From Marinomonas flavescens (GTDB taxonomy: Bacteria; Pseudomonadota; Gammaproteobacteria; Pseudomonadales; Marinomonadaceae), in the NCBI RefSeq assembly GCF_004352835.1, contig NZ_SJSB01000015.1:1-64000 (forward strand): a stretch of DNA of 64,000 nucleotides, read 5' to 3'. A program made the translations under genes and the position numbers. Positions 25,517 to 33,870 of the stretch are shown here, piece by piece (the stretch's first letter is position 1; every line of letters starts with the position of its first letter). The notes under the pieces are model-generated. The model saw only the letters and a list, made by a program, of their open reading frames with translations, searched no databases and was not told the origin of the DNA.

Positions 25517-26362
25517 ATGACTTTGAACAAACTAGATAGCGTGTTAGAGAGTTTTTCTATCCATTCTGAGATCATTTTCAATGGTGATTTTTGTGGAGGT
25601 AAAACATTTGGGGTCAAAAATGCAAAGAATGGAGGGCACTTGCATTATCTTCGCTCTGGAACATTGACCGTTTTGCATGACGCTGGCCATAAAATGGTGT
25701 TTGAACAGCCATCGATTATCTTTTTGCCTTATTCTACAACTCATAGAATCATCACAGAAGATCAGCAAACAGCAGAGTTAATATGTGCTGAGATCCAATT
25801 TACCGCGCTAGAACAGCAAAAAGTAGTGTCTGGATTGCCGAGTATTATTTTCCATGAGCTAAACGGGGACGCTTTAACAGATACCGTCACTTGGCTTTTT
25901 AAAGAAGTCGGTTCTGTAGGTCTTGGTCAGAAAAGCATTGTCAGTAAACTATGCGATATTTTATTGATTCAGTTGTTCAGAAAATTAACCGAAGAAGGAT
26001 GGATTATACAAGGTATGCTGGCGGGACTGAGTCATCCACAGCTAGCAAGCACATTGATCAAGTTACAAGAAGCACCAGAATCGGATTGGACATTGGCGCT
26101 CATGGCAGAACATGCTGCCATGTCACGATCAAAATTCGCTGATTTGTTTCGAGCCACAATTGGTCAAACACCGAATGATTTTCTCACTGATTTACGTATT
26201 TCTATGGCGCAGCAATTATTGTCACAAGATAAACCTGTGGGTTTCATTGCCAATAAAGTGGGATACGAAGATGGCTCAGTACTGGCAAGAGTATTCAGAA
26301 AGAAAACAGGCATGTCACCAAAGGAATGGCAGAAGCAGCAACACGCCGCGCATCTAAACTAA
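25517..26362 (+). CDS. AraC-family transcriptional regulator (cupin-sensor type)
   Basis: A 281-residue regulator. The N-terminal half resembles the AraC cupin domain (HYLRSGTLTVLHDAG, IIFLPYSTTHRI), often named AraC_6. The C-terminal half has two helix-turn-helix units (AEHAAMSRSKFADLFRA; IANKVGYEDGSVLARVFRK) and the family end KKTGMSPKEWQ. It is divergent from the YHS-protein gene, the likeliest target. Regulators of this subgroup often control reductases or hydrolases in response to reactive compounds, but the inducer here is unknown. The ribosome binding site is weak. Confidence 0.87.
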   Translation: MTLNKLDSVLESFSIHSEIIFNGDFCGGKTFGVKNAKNGGHLHYLRSGTLTVLHDAGHKMVFEQPSIIFLPYSTTHRIITEDQQTAELICAEIQFTALEQQKVVSGLPSIIFHELNGDALTDTVTWLFKEVGSVGLGQKSIVSKLCDILLIQLFRKLTEEGWIIQGMLAGLSHPQLASTLIKLQEAPESDWTLALMAEHAAMSRSKFADLFRATIGQTPNDFLTDLRISMAQQLLSQDKPVGFIANKVGYEDGSVLARVFRKKTGMSPKEWQKQQHAAHLN

Positions 26363-26497
26363 AAACAGAAGAACATACTCAAAACAGAAATGATTTATCT
26401 GTATGCGAATCTAGAGTTTGTGTATGTGCCTTATAGGTATTCAAAGTTTAAACAGCATGGAATTGAGCCATAAAACAGGCAGAAGTACTAATATACG

Positions 26498-26529
26498 CTA
26501 TTTCCGATAATAACATTTACCGGAAATAG
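26498..26529. repeat. palindrome next to the putative small gene
   Basis: CTATTTCCG (26498-26506) pairs with CGGAAATAG (26521-26529) with a 14-base loop. It starts 7 bases after the stop of the possible minus-strand small gene. No T-run, so terminator activity is uncertain. Confidence 0.45.
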
Positions 26530-26535
26530 TAGAGG

Positions 26536-26643
26536 TCATTTACTCTTGTTGTTGCTCTGTAGTTTTCTTGCTGATATTTCCTTACGCCATTCAGCGCTAT
26601 GTATCTGCACGGCATAAAATGGCGCCGAGTTTTTCTCAAACAT
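26536..26643 (-). CDS. possible 35-residue protein
   Basis: Open frame of 35 codons, 66 bases downstream of yjjG on the same strand. The peptide begins MFEKNSAPFYAVQIHSAEW and continues with a basic, Ser/Asn-rich end (KLQSNNKSK). Residue choice looks protein-like and the frame extends a few codons upstream of the ATG, but the ribosome binding site is poor. It may be a small protein or chance. No family recognised. Confidence 0.25.
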   Translation of the reverse strand: MFEKNSAPFYAVQIHSAEWRKEISARKLQSNNKSK

Positions 26644-26709
26644 TTTCTTTCTAAACCATTCTTTCCAAATAATGGTTTATTGTCGCGTTTGCCCTAGCCA
26701 TTTTATCGA

Positions 26710-27402
26710 CTAACGATTGTTTGCCGCCTGCTTTAATTTTTCAGTCAGCTGATGCAGTGAGCTAATTTGGTATGTTGGTACAATGTGTTCTGGATGGGTT
26801 TTGTTATGATGATTCAACCAGCAGGTATCAAGTTGTGCGTTAATCCCGCCGAGAATATCTGATTCAAGTGTATCGCCAACCATTAAGACTTTTTTACGAT
26901 CTGGATTGCCCATTTTCTCAAGTGCATGATTAAAGATCCCTACATGAGGCTTAGCAATGCCAACTTCTTCAGAAATAATCACATGAGGAAAATATCGATC
27001 AAATTTTGTTCGCTCTAAACGTACTTTTTGTAGTTGTGTAAATCCATTGGTAATAATCGCCGCTTTAATCTGATGGTCAACCAAATGCGTCATTAGCGCT
27101 TCAGCGCCTGGCAATGGTTTGCAAATATCTGCCATGGATTCTAAAAACTGATGATTAAGCTGATGTGCAGGAATTTGTAGCCGATCTGCCCATTGTTGAA
27201 AACGCCGAGTTTGCAGTTCTTTCGCCGTTACCTTGCCATCTTGGTATGCCACCCATAGTGGTTTATTGATACTTTGGTACTCGTCAAAATCATCTGCACT
27301 AAAAGTAACGTCGTATTTTGACAGCATATGGCTTAAACCTGAGAAATTATCAAAGTGGAATAAGGTCTCATCAGCATCAAAGATAATCCATTCGTAATTC
27401 AT
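26710..27402 (-). CDS. yjjG: pyrimidine 5'-nucleotidase YjjG
   Basis: HAD-superfamily nucleotidase, 230 residues, that in E. coli dephosphorylates dUMP, dTMP and non-canonical pyrimidine monophosphates (house-cleaning). Motif I is FDADETLF near the start, motif II is IITNGF, the motif III Lys sits near VGIAKPHVG, and motif IV is MVGDTLESDILGG. The opening MNYEWIIFDADETLF matches YjjG well. The next gene upstream on the same strand is yjjX, 9 bases away: two nucleotide-pool cleaning enzymes in one unit. Confidence 0.9.
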   Translation of the reverse strand: MNYEWIIFDADETLFHFDNFSGLSHMLSKYDVTFSADDFDEYQSINKPLWVAYQDGKVTAKELQTRRFQQWADRLQIPAHQLNHQFLESMADICKPLPGAEALMTHLVDHQIKAAIITNGFTQLQKVRLERTKFDRYFPHVIISEEVGIAKPHVGIFNHALEKMGNPDRKKVLMVGDTLESDILGGINAQLDTCWLNHHNKTHPEHIVPTYQISSLHQLTEKLKQAANNR

Positions 27403-27411
27403 TTATCTATT

Positions 27412-27969
27412 TTATCCTTGTAAATATAATTCTGGGTGTAATATTGGCGAAAGTATTAAAATGATCGCCTGTGTATATACGCTTTCTCGGGTAGCTCTAT
27501 GGTTGGTGAGCAAACCAATCGCTCCACCTTTTTGTTTTATATTATCTACTTGAAACAAGTCATCCATCACATCGCCAAGCTCTTCACCATTTTTTAAACG
27601 CAAGTAAACGGTAGTTGGTAACGGTAGGTTCGCAGACCGGCCAGTGTGTATTTTTCCATCGCGACCTGCAATAGCAACGTAGGCAAATGTTGCAGCGCCC
27701 TCCTCAAAATCATCAACACCTCCTTCCATCGAGACAAAATAATCTTCTTCTTGATTGCTGTCATGAGCGTAGCAATAGCGGATTCGATTTTGTGCCCCAA
27801 GACGTGTTTCACTTTCTGTCATTGGTTGATCCGCAACACCAGAATCCGTTTCCATCCCCTCACAGTGTATCGTGTGAGTAGGAAACACCTGACTAAAAGC
27901 CTGATGGGCAGCAGTAATTTTGACAGGATTTTTCGATGCGACGCGAATTCTAATAACGATATTGGTCAT
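27412..27969 (-). CDS. yjjX: inosine/xanthosine triphosphatase YjjX
   Basis: A 185-residue NTP pyrophosphatase-fold enzyme of the YjjX family, hydrolysing ITP and XTP to the diphosphates and so limiting deaminated purines in nucleic acid. The IRVASKNPVKI opening, GVADQPMTESETRLGAQNR, VSMEGGVDD and the NLPLP motif are family signatures. AAGGAG sits before the ATG. It lies between yjjG and aroC, with an aroC terminator just upstream. Confidence 0.92.
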   Translation of the reverse strand: MTNIVIRIRVASKNPVKITAAHQAFSQVFPTHTIHCEGMETDSGVADQPMTESETRLGAQNRIRYCYAHDSNQEEDYFVSMEGGVDDFEEGAATFAYVAIAGRDGKIHTGRSANLPLPTTVYLRLKNGEELGDVMDDLFQVDNIKQKGGAIGLLTNHRATRESVYTQAIILILSPILHPELYLQG

Positions 27970-27982
27970 ATGATAAGCTCCT

Positions 27983-28019
27983 TAAAAAAACAAAAGCCGC
28001 AATCAATGATTGCGGCTTT
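27983..28019 (-). terminator. rho-independent terminator of aroC
   Basis: On the minus strand AAAGCCGCAAT and ATTGCGGCTTT pair (28009-28019 with 27993-28003, loop about CATTG), followed by TGTTTTTTTAAGG. It separates aroC from yjjX. Confidence 0.9.
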
Positions 28020-28043
28020 GGGTAGCTCAATAGGCTCTAGGCT

Positions 28044-29141
28044 CTAGGCTTGAGACTTGATGATCGGTGTTGGGCAGACGACGTCGGTATTTTGTGCTCG
28101 ATGTCGCAGTAAATGATCCATAATCGTCAAAGCGACCATAGCTTCAGCAATCGGAGTGGCTCGAATGCCAACGCAAGGGTCGTGCCTTCCTTTGGTTACC
28201 ACCTCGATAGCCTCACCCGCTCGGTTAATGCTTTTACCCGGAATAGTAATGCTCGACGTTGGCTTCAATGCCATATGAACAATGATATCTTGTCCCGATG
28301 AAATCCCACCTAATACGCCGCCAGCATGATTACTTAAGAAGCCTTCTGGCGTCATTTCGTCACGGTGTTGACTGCCTTTTTGTTCAATAACATCAAAGCC
28401 ATCGCCGATCTCAACGCCTTTTACCGCATTGATGCTCATGATGGCTTTAGCGATATCTGCATCCAATCGATCGAAGACAGGGGCGCCTAAACCAGGCATG
28501 ACGTTTTTCGCAATGACGGAAATCTTCGCGCCAATAGAATCCCCTTCACGACGTAATGCAGTCATGTATTCTTCGAGCTCAGGGATGGCATCTGGATCCG
28601 GGCTAAAAAAACTGTTGTCGTAGACTTGGCTTAAATCTTTCACTTCTAGCTTGATCGGACCAAGTTGTGATAAAAAGCCTTGGATTTCGATGCCAAATTG
28701 CTGTTTTAGATATTTTTTAGCAATCGCGCCGGCAGCCACACGCATGGCTGTTTCACGAGCTGAAGAACGACCACCGCCACGATAATCGCGGAAGCCATAT
28801 TTTTGATCATAGGTGTAATCTGCATGAGCAGGACGAAATGTATCTTCGATGTTACCGTAATCACGTGAGCGTTGATCGGTGTTTTCAATGATCAAGCCAA
28901 TCGGAGTGCCTGTCGTCTTGCCTTCGAAAACACCGGACATGATTTTTACTTCATCGGCTTCACGACGCTGAGTTGTGTGCTTCGAAGTTCCAGGCTTACG
29001 CAGATCAAGATCGCGCTGTAGATCGGCTTCACAGATTTCTATACCGGGTGGGCAACCATCGACAATAGCACCCAACGCTAGACCGTGACTTTCACCAAAT
29101 GTGGTGACTTTAAAAAGTGTTCCAAATGTATTACCAGACAT
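28044..29141 (-). CDS. aroC: chorismate synthase
   Basis: FMN-dependent enzyme turning 5-enolpyruvylshikimate-3-phosphate into chorismate, the last step of the shikimate pathway. All three signature regions are visible: [18 protein letters not shown] near the N-terminus, [19 protein letters not shown] in the middle and [17 protein letters not shown] near the end. Length 365 residues, full. It starts 4 bases after prmB on the same strand, the conserved prmB-aroC pairing, and ends at a strong terminator. Chorismate also feeds PabC, encoded at 706. Confidence 0.97.
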   Translation of the reverse strand: MSGNTFGTLFKVTTFGESHGLALGAIVDGCPPGIEICEADLQRDLDLRKPGTSKHTTQRREADEVKIMSGVFEGKTTGTPIGLIIENTDQRSRDYGNIEDTFRPAHADYTYDQKYGFRDYRGGGRSSARETAMRVAAGAIAKKYLKQQFGIEIQGFLSQLGPIKLEVKDLSQVYDNSFFSPDPDAIPELEEYMTALRREGDSIGAKISVIAKNVMPGLGAPVFDRLDADIAKAIMSINAVKGVEIGDGFDVIEQKGSQHRDEMTPEGFLSNHAGGVLGGISSGQDIIVHMALKPTSSITIPGKSINRAGEAIEVVTKGRHDPCVGIRATPIAEAMVALTIMDHLLRHRAQNTDVVCPTPIIKSQA

Positions 29142-29145
29142 AATG

Positions 29146-30060
29146 CTACTTTTGCTCGTGTAATAGTTGGTTTAGTTGTTCTTTGGTCAGGATGAAAACG
29201 CCGTTTCCACCCTGCTCTAATTCGACCCACATAAAAGGAGTATCTGGGTAAGCCGCTTGCAAAGCGACCTCGGTATTACCTACTTCGTATACTAATATAC
29301 CGTCATCATGCAGATAATGCGCGACCTGAGCCAAAAACTTATGGGTAAAGTCGAGACCATCTTCACCAGACGTTAACGCCAGTTCCGGTTCATTATGAAA
29401 TTCTGCAGGAGCTTGTTGAAAGTCATCCTGATCAACATAAGGAGGATTACAGATGATCAGATTGTATTGTTTGCCAGCTAGGGCTGAGAACATATCTGAA
29501 TGAATGGTTTGTACGCGATCTTCAACTAGGTGGCGTGTGATGTTTTCATTGGCAACGGCAAGTGCGGCTTCACTGATATCGCTAAGATCCACACTGGCAT
29601 CATCAAATACCAATGCCGCTGTAATGCCAAGGCAACCACTGCCTGTGCACATATCTAGAATAGTAGCTGGATATTGATTCAACCAAGGCGCGAACTCACT
29701 CTCAAGAAGAGACATGATCGGTGATCTTGGGATCAAGGTGTCTTTTGTTACTTTAAACGGAAGCCCCATAAACCATGCTTCACCCAATAAATAAGGCAAA
29801 GGTTCACGCTTATTAATGCGTTGGTCAATGAATTTTAGGATACGTTTTTTTTCATTGTATGTTAGCGCGCAATCTAACATAGTTCGGTCAAAATCTAAGG
29901 GCAAGCTCAATGACCCCATGACCAAATGAACGGCTTCGTCCCAAGAGTTGTCGGTACCATGACCATAAAAAAGATCCGCCTTTTGGAAGCGGCTGTAGGT
30001 CCAGCGAATAAAATCTTTAATGGTGTTTAAGTCGCGAACTGCGGATTGTCTACTGCTCAT
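29146..30060 (-). CDS. prmB: 50S ribosomal protein L3 glutamine methyltransferase
   Basis: SAM-dependent N5-glutamine methyltransferase (304 residues) that modifies ribosomal protein L3. SAM-binding block [13 protein letters not shown] (near residue 140), then the catalytic NPPY motif in [13 protein letters not shown], and [10 protein letters not shown]. The longer frame to 30147 would add 29 residues with no family match; ATG at 30060 gives the expected [10 protein letters not shown] start. Located directly before aroC on the same strand. Confidence 0.93.
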   Translation of the reverse strand: MSSRQSAVRDLNTIKDFIRWTYSRFQKADLFYGHGTDNSWDEAVHLVMGSLSLPLDFDRTMLDCALTYNEKKRILKFIDQRINKREPLPYLLGEAWFMGLPFKVTKDTLIPRSPIMSLLESEFAPWLNQYPATILDMCTGSGCLGITAALVFDDASVDLSDISEAALAVANENITRHLVEDRVQTIHSDMFSALAGKQYNLIICNPPYVDQDDFQQAPAEFHNEPELALTSGEDGLDFTHKFLAQVAHYLHDDGILVYEVGNTEVALQAAYPDTPFMWVELEQGGNGVFILTKEQLNQLLHEQK

Positions 30061-30109
30061 TAGAATTCGGCCATGTATGGGGTAAAACAAAAGAACATTA
30101 TAGCCTTTA

Positions 30110-30871
30110 TTAGTTCTCGCCTCTATCCTTGATCTGGATACGAGCAACGGATTGCGCTAATTCTTCCATCTGTTGATGAAGCTTATCTAAATGGCTTTCT
30201 TGAGAGGATTTTTGCTGATCTTTTACCTCTTTAAGTTGTGCGTTAAGTGCCGCATTTTGCTCTTCAAGGCTGGCTACTTTATTATCTAGTTTGGCGAGAT
30301 CAACGGCTTTTTGTGATAAGTTTAATTGCAGTTCGTCACGCTCTTTTTGTGTTTGCTTGAGCTGACTGTCGATGACTTTATTATGGGCAGCCATGTCTTC
30401 ATTGTGCTGTACTGTCACCTGATACTTCTCTGTGAGCATTTTATGATTGTTTTCTAATTGCTGTTTTTCTGCACTTATTAGTGTTAACGATTCTTGAGCT
30501 TCGCATAAGGCTGCACTTAATGAAAGATACCCTTGGTGAGTGGCGCTTTCTTTTAAGGCTTGCTGATTTTCAAGGTCTACCTGCTTTTCATCTAATAGAG
30601 TGCCGAGGGTTTGAGTGATCTCGCGGGAAAAATGATTAAACGCAGGCAGCAAAGCATCGTTAAGCTCTTTCAATTGATGCTGCTGATACTCTTTGTAGAG
30701 CTCTTCCCATTCACTGATCGCATTCAATAATGTGGTATTTGATGCGTGCCGACCATCTTTCTTAAGAAAATAATCCGCAATTCTTGGAATGTTAGGAAAA
30801 TGATTTTGTTCCAATAAGTCCCAACAAGCCTGATGTATTTCTTCTCTTGCAATGTTTGCTTTACGAGCCAT
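30110..30871 (-). CDS. chromosomal KfrA-like DNA-binding coiled-coil protein
   Basis: A 253-residue protein with an N-terminal helix-turn-helix of KfrA_N type (REEIHQACWDLLEQ, IPRIADYFLKKDGRHASNTTLL, residues about 8-55) and then a long coiled coil rich in Gln, Glu and Leu (about 60-245). KfrA proteins are best known from plasmids, where they bind DNA and support partitioning; this copy sits among housekeeping genes. AAGG lies before the ATG. It precedes prmB on the same strand; its stop falls just upstream of the prmB start. Role in nucleoid or segregation is inference. Confidence 0.75.
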   Translation of the reverse strand: MARKANIAREEIHQACWDLLEQNHFPNIPRIADYFLKKDGRHASNTTLLNAISEWEELYKEYQQHQLKELNDALLPAFNHFSREITQTLGTLLDEKQVDLENQQALKESATHQGYLSLSAALCEAQESLTLISAEKQQLENNHKMLTEKYQVTVQHNEDMAAHNKVIDSQLKQTQKERDELQLNLSQKAVDLAKLDNKVASLEEQNAALNAQLKEVKDQQKSSQESHLDKLHQQMEELAQSVARIQIKDRGEN

Positions 30872-30986
30872 CTTGAAGCCTTAATAGAGTTAATGATCAA
30901 TTAAGTCATTATATTATCATTTTTATCTTTTGTATTTATTTAACTCAGCATTTATTCTGCTTAATACAAGACATAGCCAATATAAT

Positions 30987-31011
30987 AAAGCCCCTGATTT
31001 ACAGAGGCTTT
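30987..31011 (-). terminator. probable terminator of sppA
   Basis: AAAGCCCCTG (30987-30996) pairs with CAGAGGCTTT (31002-31011), one mismatch, loop ATTTA; on the minus strand it is followed by ATTATATT. It lies 35 bases after the sppA stop. Confidence 0.55.
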
Positions 31012-31045
31012 AGAAGTGACTTATTCGCTACTGATTTTAAGGACG

Positions 31046-32065
31046 CTATTGAAGAGACACTGTGCTTAATATTTTAGTGGCAAATTCAACACCAAATTTC
31101 TTAGCCACTGTTTCCCAAGGATCCTGTTGCGGAGCATAAATAACATGGGTCGCATCAGGAAAGCGCTTTTTCAAAAGGTCATGAGCACTTGATAATCCAT
31201 CAATTAAACCAATTTTTTGAGCCTGTACACCAGTGAATATCATCCCAGAAAACACGTCATCCGTAATTTTCAATCTATCGCCACGACCCACTTCTACAGC
31301 ATGAATAAATTGCTGATGGGTTTCATCCAATACGGCCTGCCATTTTTGCTTACCCTCTTTACTCATAGGCACAAAAGGATCAAGAAAATCTTTATTTCGA
31401 CCTGCGGTAAAAGTACGACGCTCAACACCAATTTTTTTCATTAAACTACTTGCATCCCAGCCGGATGAAATAACACCAATAGAGCCCACTAAACTGGCTT
31501 TATCAGCATAAATTTCATTCGCCGCTGAGGCTATGTAATAACCACCTGATGCTGCCATATCTTCCACCACAACAATGACTGGAACGGTTGGATATAGCTT
31601 TTCTTTTTGACGAATAGCATCATAAATGATTCCTGCATGAACAGGGCTGCCACCAGGGCTATTCATTTCAATAACGACCCCTTTTAAGTTGGCATTTTTA
31701 TAGGCGTCATCTAATAGACTAACGTACTCTGACGCTTGAATCTCGGCACCGGCCCCAATAACACCACGCATTGGAATAATAGCAACGATATTTTTATCTA
31801 AACTGCTTGTGTCTAACTGAGACCGCCCAATACCCACCCCAATGACTGCCAAAATAATAAAGAGCGTAGTGAAGCGAAAAAAGATTCTCCAGCGACGCGC
31901 TCGTCGTTTTTCAATAACGCTCTCGCTTAGTGTTTTTTCCAGTAACAACCAAAGCTTAGAGTCAGTCTCATTATCAGTATTTTGACTAGGCTTTTCTATC
32001 TGATGAGATGCCTCTTGTTCAACACCAGACTCGTTATTTCTATCTTGATCTTCTGTCCAACTCAT
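31046..32065 (-). CDS. sppA: signal peptide peptidase SppA (short form)
   Basis: Membrane-anchored S49 serine protease, 339 residues, that degrades cleaved signal peptides. A polar 55-residue cytosolic start precedes one membrane segment (about 60-80). The catalytic Ser is S173 in EDMAASGGYYIA and the Lys is K225 in AGRNKDFLDP, 52 residues apart as in the Bacillus short SppA. GSIGVI is also a family motif. The start codon overlaps the stop of the upstream HAD phosphatase gene (ATGA), so the two are coupled. Confidence 0.92.
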   Translation of the reverse strand: MSWTEDQDRNNESGVEQEASHQIEKPSQNTDNETDSKLWLLLEKTLSESVIEKRRARRWRIFFRFTTLFIILAVIGVGIGRSQLDTSSLDKNIVAIIPMRGVIGAGAEIQASEYVSLLDDAYKNANLKGVVIEMNSPGGSPVHAGIIYDAIRQKEKLYPTVPVIVVVEDMAASGGYYIASAANEIYADKASLVGSIGVISSGWDASSLMKKIGVERRTFTAGRNKDFLDPFVPMSKEGKQKWQAVLDETHQQFIHAVEVGRGDRLKITDDVFSGMIFTGVQAQKIGLIDGLSSAHDLLKKRFPDATHVIYAPQQDPWETVAKKFGVEFATKILSTVSLQ

Positions 32066-32715
32066 GGCTTTTTTAGTCCTAAAACAGCGGTTAATTGTTT
32101 AATATCATTGATGATTGCAAAAGGATTGCAGGCTTTTAATCTGTCTTGGTGGTGCGCTCCATAAGTTACCCCTACACTTCTCATTCCCGCATTAGTGGCC
32201 ATATTAAGATCATATTCGGTATCACCAATCATAATGGCATCGTCTGCAGAGATATTAAGTTCTTCTAGAATTTGCTCAAGCATTAATGGGTTGGGCTTAG
32301 AAACAGCCTCATCAGCACAACGCGAAGTAACGAAAAAGCGGTTTGTTTGCGTCAGCGCCATGACTCGATTCAAACCACGGCGAGTCTTTCCGGTGGCAAC
32401 AGCCAGTTTAAGGCCTGACTCTTGTAATGTGTTGAGCAACTCAAACACGCCATCATAGGCATTAGGTGGTGTTTGATCATTCTTCACATAAATATCTTTA
32501 TAATGGTCGGCGAGTTGCGCTCGGTGTGCACTATCAAGCTCCGGCCAAACCGAGCTAATCGCTGTATCAAGTGACAAACCTATAATGTTTTTAATGTCAT
32601 CATAATCTCTTTGAGGCGCTTTAACACGAGCTCCCGCTTCCAACATGCTATTACAAATTCCTGCTATGGAATCGAAAAGAGTGCCATCCCAATCAAAAAT
32701 CACTAACTTAACCAT
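32062..32715 (-). CDS. HAD-family phosphatase (phosphoglycolate phosphatase-like)
   Basis: A 217-residue HAD subfamily IA hydrolase. Motif I is IFDWDGTLFDS at the N-terminus, motif II VATGKTRRGL, then KPNPLML with the motif III Lys and motif IV MIGDTEYDL. ATG 32715 with AAGAGG is the start; the longer frame adds 23 residues before motif I and is unlikely. Genes of this type often lie between rluC and sppA; here only sppA is adjacent. Substrate (phosphoglycolate or another small phosphate ester) is not determined. Confidence 0.85.
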   Translation of the reverse strand: MVKLVIFDWDGTLFDSIAGICNSMLEAGARVKAPQRDYDDIKNIIGLSLDTAISSVWPELDSAHRAQLADHYKDIYVKNDQTPPNAYDGVFELLNTLQESGLKLAVATGKTRRGLNRVMALTQTNRFFVTSRCADEAVSKPNPLMLEQILEELNISADDAIMIGDTEYDLNMATNAGMRSVGVTYGAHHQDRLKACNPFAIINDIKQLTAVLGLKKP

Positions 32716-32783
32716 GCAATACCTCTTAAGAATGATGCGACAAGAGTGTAACATAGCGAAAATTTGTAAGATAAGGATTAGCA

Positions 32784-33206
32784 ATGACTTCTGGCTTCAC
32801 ATTAGAACAACTATCAATCGACCAAACTATTGAATATCGAAAAATTGTAACCGAGGATGATGTACATACGTTTGCCGCCGTAACTGGCGACTCTAACCCT
32901 GTTCACCTAGATGCTGAATACGCAGCGACAACGTCTTTTGGTAAGCAAATAGCCCACGGCATGCTTTCAGCTGGCTTTATTTCTGCCGCTATAGGCACTC
33001 AACTACCTGGGCCTGGTTGTATCTATCTAGAGCAAAGCCTAAAGTTTCGTGCGCCTGTTTTTATTGGTCAAGAAGTGGTGACTAGGATCACAGTGACTGA
33101 AATTAACGAACGCCGCCGACGAGTAACATTGAAAACAGTGTGCGAATGCGAAGGCAAAGCCGTTGTTACTGGTGAAGCGACCGTTATGGTTCCAGCAGCA
33201 GCATAA
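32784..33206 (+). CDS. MaoC-like (R)-specific enoyl-CoA hydratase
   Basis: A 140-residue hot-dog-fold hydratase of the PhaJ/MaoC type, hydrating trans-2-enoyl-CoA to (R)-3-hydroxyacyl-CoA. The hydratase motif with catalytic Asp and His is visible: FAAVTGDSNPVHLD, followed by FGKQIAHGML. In other bacteria PhaJ links beta-oxidation to polyhydroxyalkanoate synthesis; no PHA genes are in this window, so the role is left open. AAGGA lies before the ATG. It is divergent from the HAD-sppA pair. Confidence 0.88.
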   Translation: MTSGFTLEQLSIDQTIEYRKIVTEDDVHTFAAVTGDSNPVHLDAEYAATTSFGKQIAHGMLSAGFISAAIGTQLPGPGCIYLEQSLKFRAPVFIGQEVVTRITVTEINERRRRVTLKTVCECEGKAVVTGEATVMVPAAA

Positions 33207-33217
33207 ATACACAACCG

Positions 33218-33264
33218 GTTATGGGAGTGACGTAGCGTATTAAATACATCGTCGCTTTCATAAC
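33218..33264. repeat. imperfect palindrome after maoC-like gene
   Basis: GTTATG (33218-33223) pairs with CATAAC (33259-33264) and GTGACG (33227-33232) with CGTCGC (33250-33255, one mismatch). It starts 12 bases after the stop codon. It may end transcription, though no U-run follows. Confidence 0.4.
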
Positions 33265-33495
33265 GACTCGCGGTTAAACGAATATGGTTACTTTATCAGC
33301 ACCGTTCTAAATAGATATTGGCTAACTTACTTAAAGGCTTGATGGTTAAATACGCATTAAATCACTTAATAGATAAATAGATTTGAGTTGTTCCTTCTTC
33401 TTGTACCTTATAATGGATAAAAAAGTATTTGATGGTGTAAAAACGAGGCAATGCTTAAAAAACACTGGATTTATTTACACAGTAGAATATATTTA

Positions 33496-33509
33496 ATGAT
33501 ATAAATCAT
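33496..33509. promoter_or_regulatory. FNR/Anr-like box
   Basis: ATGATATAAATCAT has the exact core TGAT-N4-ATCA of the FNR site. It is centred only about 22 bases before the ATG at 33525, so either transcription starts inside that frame and serves the CBS gene downstream, or the site represses. Confidence 0.4.
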
Positions 33510-33524
33510 GAGTTAAGGCTTTAT

Positions 33525-33830
33525 ATGAATTCCCAACTACTTATCATTATGGTCGTTATCGCATCGTCTTTATTGACGTTGACTGAGCGAACCAGTGCAC
33601 AAGAGATAAGTAAGCAGCGCTGGATGCCGACAACGGCTCAATTATGCAGCGAAGAAGCGACTCAAGAATTAGATGTTGACCCAATAAATGACAGCTATTC
33701 CTCATCCTATTGGTTTTTAACGACACCAACAAAAAATAGCAGCAACTTACTTGCTATATACAACCACCCTACTCGGGCCTTACCCTCTAAGCTAATCCAA
33801 CCAAGGGCCCCACCGTCTTTTTTGATATAA
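33525..33830 (+). CDS. hypothetical small exported protein
   Basis: A 101-residue frame with a plausible signal peptide (MNSQLLIIMVVIASSLLTLT, possible cleavage after TSA). The remainder has one Cys, a Ser/Thr/Asn-rich middle and a proline-rich end; no domain is recognised. TAAGG precedes the ATG at modest spacing. The nearby FNR-like box raises the possibility that the true transcript starts inside this frame. The CBS gene follows 40 bases downstream. I am unsure it is real. Confidence 0.4.
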   Translation: MNSQLLIIMVVIASSLLTLTERTSAQEISKQRWMPTTAQLCSEEATQELDVDPINDSYSSSYWFLTTPTKNSSNLLAIYNHPTRALPSKLIQPRAPPSFLI

Positions 33831-33870
33831 CCTACAAAACACTTTATTTTAAAATTTTTGGAGATTTATC

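Larger units (their letters stand above)
26363..26709. other. intergenic region with a palindrome and a possible small gene
   Basis: Between the convergent AraC regulator and yjjG. It contains the palindrome at 26498-26529 and a possible 35-codon minus-strand gene at 26536-26643, both listed separately. The stretch 26363-26497 holds nothing I can identify. Confidence 0.5.
33207..33524. other. intergenic region with imperfect palindrome and FNR-like site
   Basis: No gene seen. An imperfect hairpin spans 33218-33264 (GTTATG...GTGACG against CGTCGC...CATAAC), and an FNR-like dyad lies at 33496-33509. The rest is AT-rich sequence without recognisable content. Confidence 0.5.
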
